From positions 36,223,036-36,287,035 of the forward strand of contig OZ024897.1 in assembly GCA_964017195.1 (NCBI GenBank): a stretch of DNA of 64,000 nt, read 5' to 3'. Shown in pieces: positions 62,478-64,000 of this stretch. The notes below the pieces were generated by a model. That model saw only the letters and a program-made list of their open reading frames with translations. It was not told the DNA's origin and did not search any database. Source of the DNA: Siderastrea radians (Eukaryota; Cnidaria; Anthozoa; Scleractinia; Rhizangiidae). Both the position numbers and the translations under genes were made by a program. Numbering within the stretch: the stretch's first letter is position 1; every line of letters starts with the position of its first letter.

Positions 62478-63127
62478 CACGCCGGGCCAGGAGAGGGCAC
62501 GAAGCTGCATGCTCGGAAAAACTTTTGCATCTTTTATCCGATAGAGCTCAAACTTTGCTCAATAATAGAACTTTTTATTCCAAACAATCGTATCGTTTTT
62601 GTTTTTTGATTTTAACGGTTTTTGGCGGGAAAATGACGCCACAGTGCTAAAGGCAAATTTTCGTTTTCCTGTTATGGCACAAAAAGTACATGATTCTGAA
62701 AGAACTTGTTGGGATAAAGTGAAATGCGAAAAAATCATTGAAAAACCTCAATCCGTCTTGAAGATATAAAGATCTGAATTTTATAAATGTTCTAAAAATA
62801 GTAACAAAATGGCGGAAAATTCAAACTTCCGAACTTTATATCTTCAAGACGGATCGAGCTTTTTCAATAATTTCTTCGCATTTCACATTATCTCAATGAG
62901 TTCTTTCAGAATCATATACTTTTTGTGCCATAAGAGACAATTGAAAATTTGCCTTTAGCACCGTGACGTCATTTCCCCGCCAAAAACCGTTAAAATAAAA
63001 AAACAAAAACGATACGATTGTTTGGAATAAAAAGTTCTATCATTGTGCAAAGTTTGAGCTCTATCGGATAAAAGACGCAAAAGTTTTTCCGAGCGTGCAG
63101 CTTCGTGCCCTCTGCTGGCCCGGCGTG
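62478..63127. mobile_element. 650-bp foldback element
   Basis: The two halves are reverse complements over almost their whole length around a centre near 62800. The outer ends are cacgccgggccaggagaggg and ccctctgctggcccggcgtg, the middle is ttttaacggtttttggcggg and complement, and the inner part is cgtcttgaagatataaag and complement. No coding capacity. Confidence 0.9.
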
Positions 63128-63138
63128 CATGGCTCGCT

Positions 63139-63467
63139 GTTGTGGATTACAGGTTTAACCACGAAAGGCTTCGCGTAGTCCGAAGAGAGATTCAGAAGAG
63201 CGACACAGACCTCGACCAAGACTCCCTCCGAGAGGGAAGCATTCAAAGAGCAGAGACTGGCGCGAGTTAGATGATTTCAAAAACAAGATGGCGCCCACGA
63301 TCGATCGAGCGAGGGAAAACAGAGAAAAACAGTGAGTAAAAACCGATTTTATTGTACTCCCTTTTTTTTTTTTCGAATTTTCAAAAATTTGGATGGCTCG
63401 CACAGATGGCTCGCATGGCTCGCGTGACTTGCATGGCTCGCCGGCTCGCACGTTGGCAAAACTCGGC
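63139..63467. repeat. Right long inverted repeat of element C
   Basis: Reverse complement of 36773-37271 as described there. It includes the mirrored YY1-like aagatggcgcccacg and the ggctcgc array. Confidence 0.9.
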
Positions 63468-63847
63468 TATTTGTCTGCATATAATAAAATATGCAATGAA
63501 TAAATATAATAAAACTTTAATCGAAATGAGATGTTTGATCCGCGTGCAAGTTTTGTCGCTCCCATGGCCGTCCTTTGTGTTGGATTTATGCGGTAAGTGT
63601 GGATTTGAAAATACTGGGCTTGCTCAAAAGATACGGTTGAGTGATAAAACAACTTCGTATCCTCAAAATATTCCTCACAATTAGCATAACAAAACCTCGG
63701 GAAATCATCGCTCAGTTCTGCCTTCATCCGCCATTTTGAAAATGGACGCTTGTTTTGATACATGATCCGTGAATCAAAAGTCGGCTTCTCATTGGCTTAG
63801 AGGTCAGTCGGCCCTGTCCTTAAATATCGGGATATCCTGGACTGTTT
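63468..63847. other. Right flank of element C, no gene recognised
   Basis: One minus-strand ORF of 98 codons (63763-63467) has no recognisable domain. No NLR sequence is present here. Confidence 0.5.
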
Positions 63848-64000
63848 AAGACCTATGAGTGCCAGTTGGCAAGTAGCTGGCCATAACTTGCTTAATATTC
63901 GGTAGCTTTGTAAAACTATTTGCTACAAAATTTTTATAAAGATCTGCTTACTGAAAGCGCAAAATTGTGCCTTCCTCTTACATGGAACTACAGTGTATTA
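63848..64000. repeat. Dispersed repeat, inverted copy of 18792-18944
   Basis: 153 bp matching the EIF3C-intron copy in reverse complement; cut by the window end. Confidence 0.9.

Larger units (their letters stand above)
36773..63467 (+). mobile_element. Element C: large MULE-like element with nested insertions
   Basis: Bounded by long inverted repeats (36773-37271 and 63139-63467). Subtracting the nested MULE copy B (about 12.0 kb) and the BEL/Pao element (5.4 kb) leaves about 9.3 kb holding one plus-strand gene with a WRKY/GCM1-type zinc domain and SWIM/zinc C-terminal remnants, both typical companions of MULE transposases. Long TIRs also fit MULEs. No target duplication was found at the outer ends, so the ends may belong to separate copies or have recombined. 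The outer left end abuts the NLR reading frame. Confidence 0.6.

Noticed and set aside
63467..63763. 98-codon minus-strand ORF as the missing NLR part
   Set aside because: No NACHT motifs or NLR-like sequence in the translation.

Overview
The window looks like genomic DNA of a cnidarian, most likely a stony coral or close anthozoan relative. It has an intron-rich animal EIF3C gene, a NACHT/LRR-type gene with near-identical leucine-rich repeats, many small inverted-repeat elements of kinds I associate with coral genomes, tRNA-derived SINEs and a BEL/Pao retrotransposon. No operons, CRISPR arrays or bacterial signals are visible. I cannot name the species.

Layout. (1) 1-7313 is the 3' part of a Mutator-like (MULE) DNA transposon, 'copy A', cut by the window edge. 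(2) 7314-13634 is intergenic or intronic DNA with SINEs, small TIR elements and an isolated relic exon resembling eIF4E-transporter (4E-T). (3) 13635-30408 (+) is the C-terminal three quarters of EIF3C in 20 exons; one exon lies inside an exact 1.16-kb tandem duplication. (4) 30409-34813 is intergenic with MITEs and minisatellites. (5) 36772-34814 (-) is the C-terminal half of an NLR-like gene with about 15 LRRs, cut at its 5' side. (6) 36773-63467 is bounded by inverted repeats of about 330-500 bp. It appears to be a second, larger MULE-like element, 'element C'. It carries a multi-exon gene: OTU cysteine-protease domain, SUMO-interaction-like motif, basic region, WRKY/GCM1-type zinc domain, and a decayed SWIM/zinc C-terminus. 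The catalytic transposase core between the last two is missing.

Element C has been hit repeatedly. A complete 11,986-bp MULE ('copy B', 37466-49451, exact 9-bp target duplication) sits in its first intron. Copy B matches copy A almost perfectly, apart from a 1.3-kb hAT-like insertion in its transposase ORF, and that insertion itself carries a 403-bp MITE with a 9-bp target duplication. A 5.4-kb BEL/Pao element (50083-55488, minus strand) splits the OTU domain between its first two coding exons.

How the parts relate. Copies A and B encode SUMO-interaction-like N-terminal exons (seen in B), a MULE catalytic core, a SWIM zinc finger and a C-terminal zinc ribbon, but no OTU or WRKY/GCM1 domain was found in them. 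Element C has the OTU and WRKY/GCM1 parts but no catalytic core. My inference is that an intact family member would join a ubiquitin-system protease and SUMO-reading motifs to a MULE transposase. That is the most unusual biology in the window. EIF3C and the NLR fragment are the host genes.
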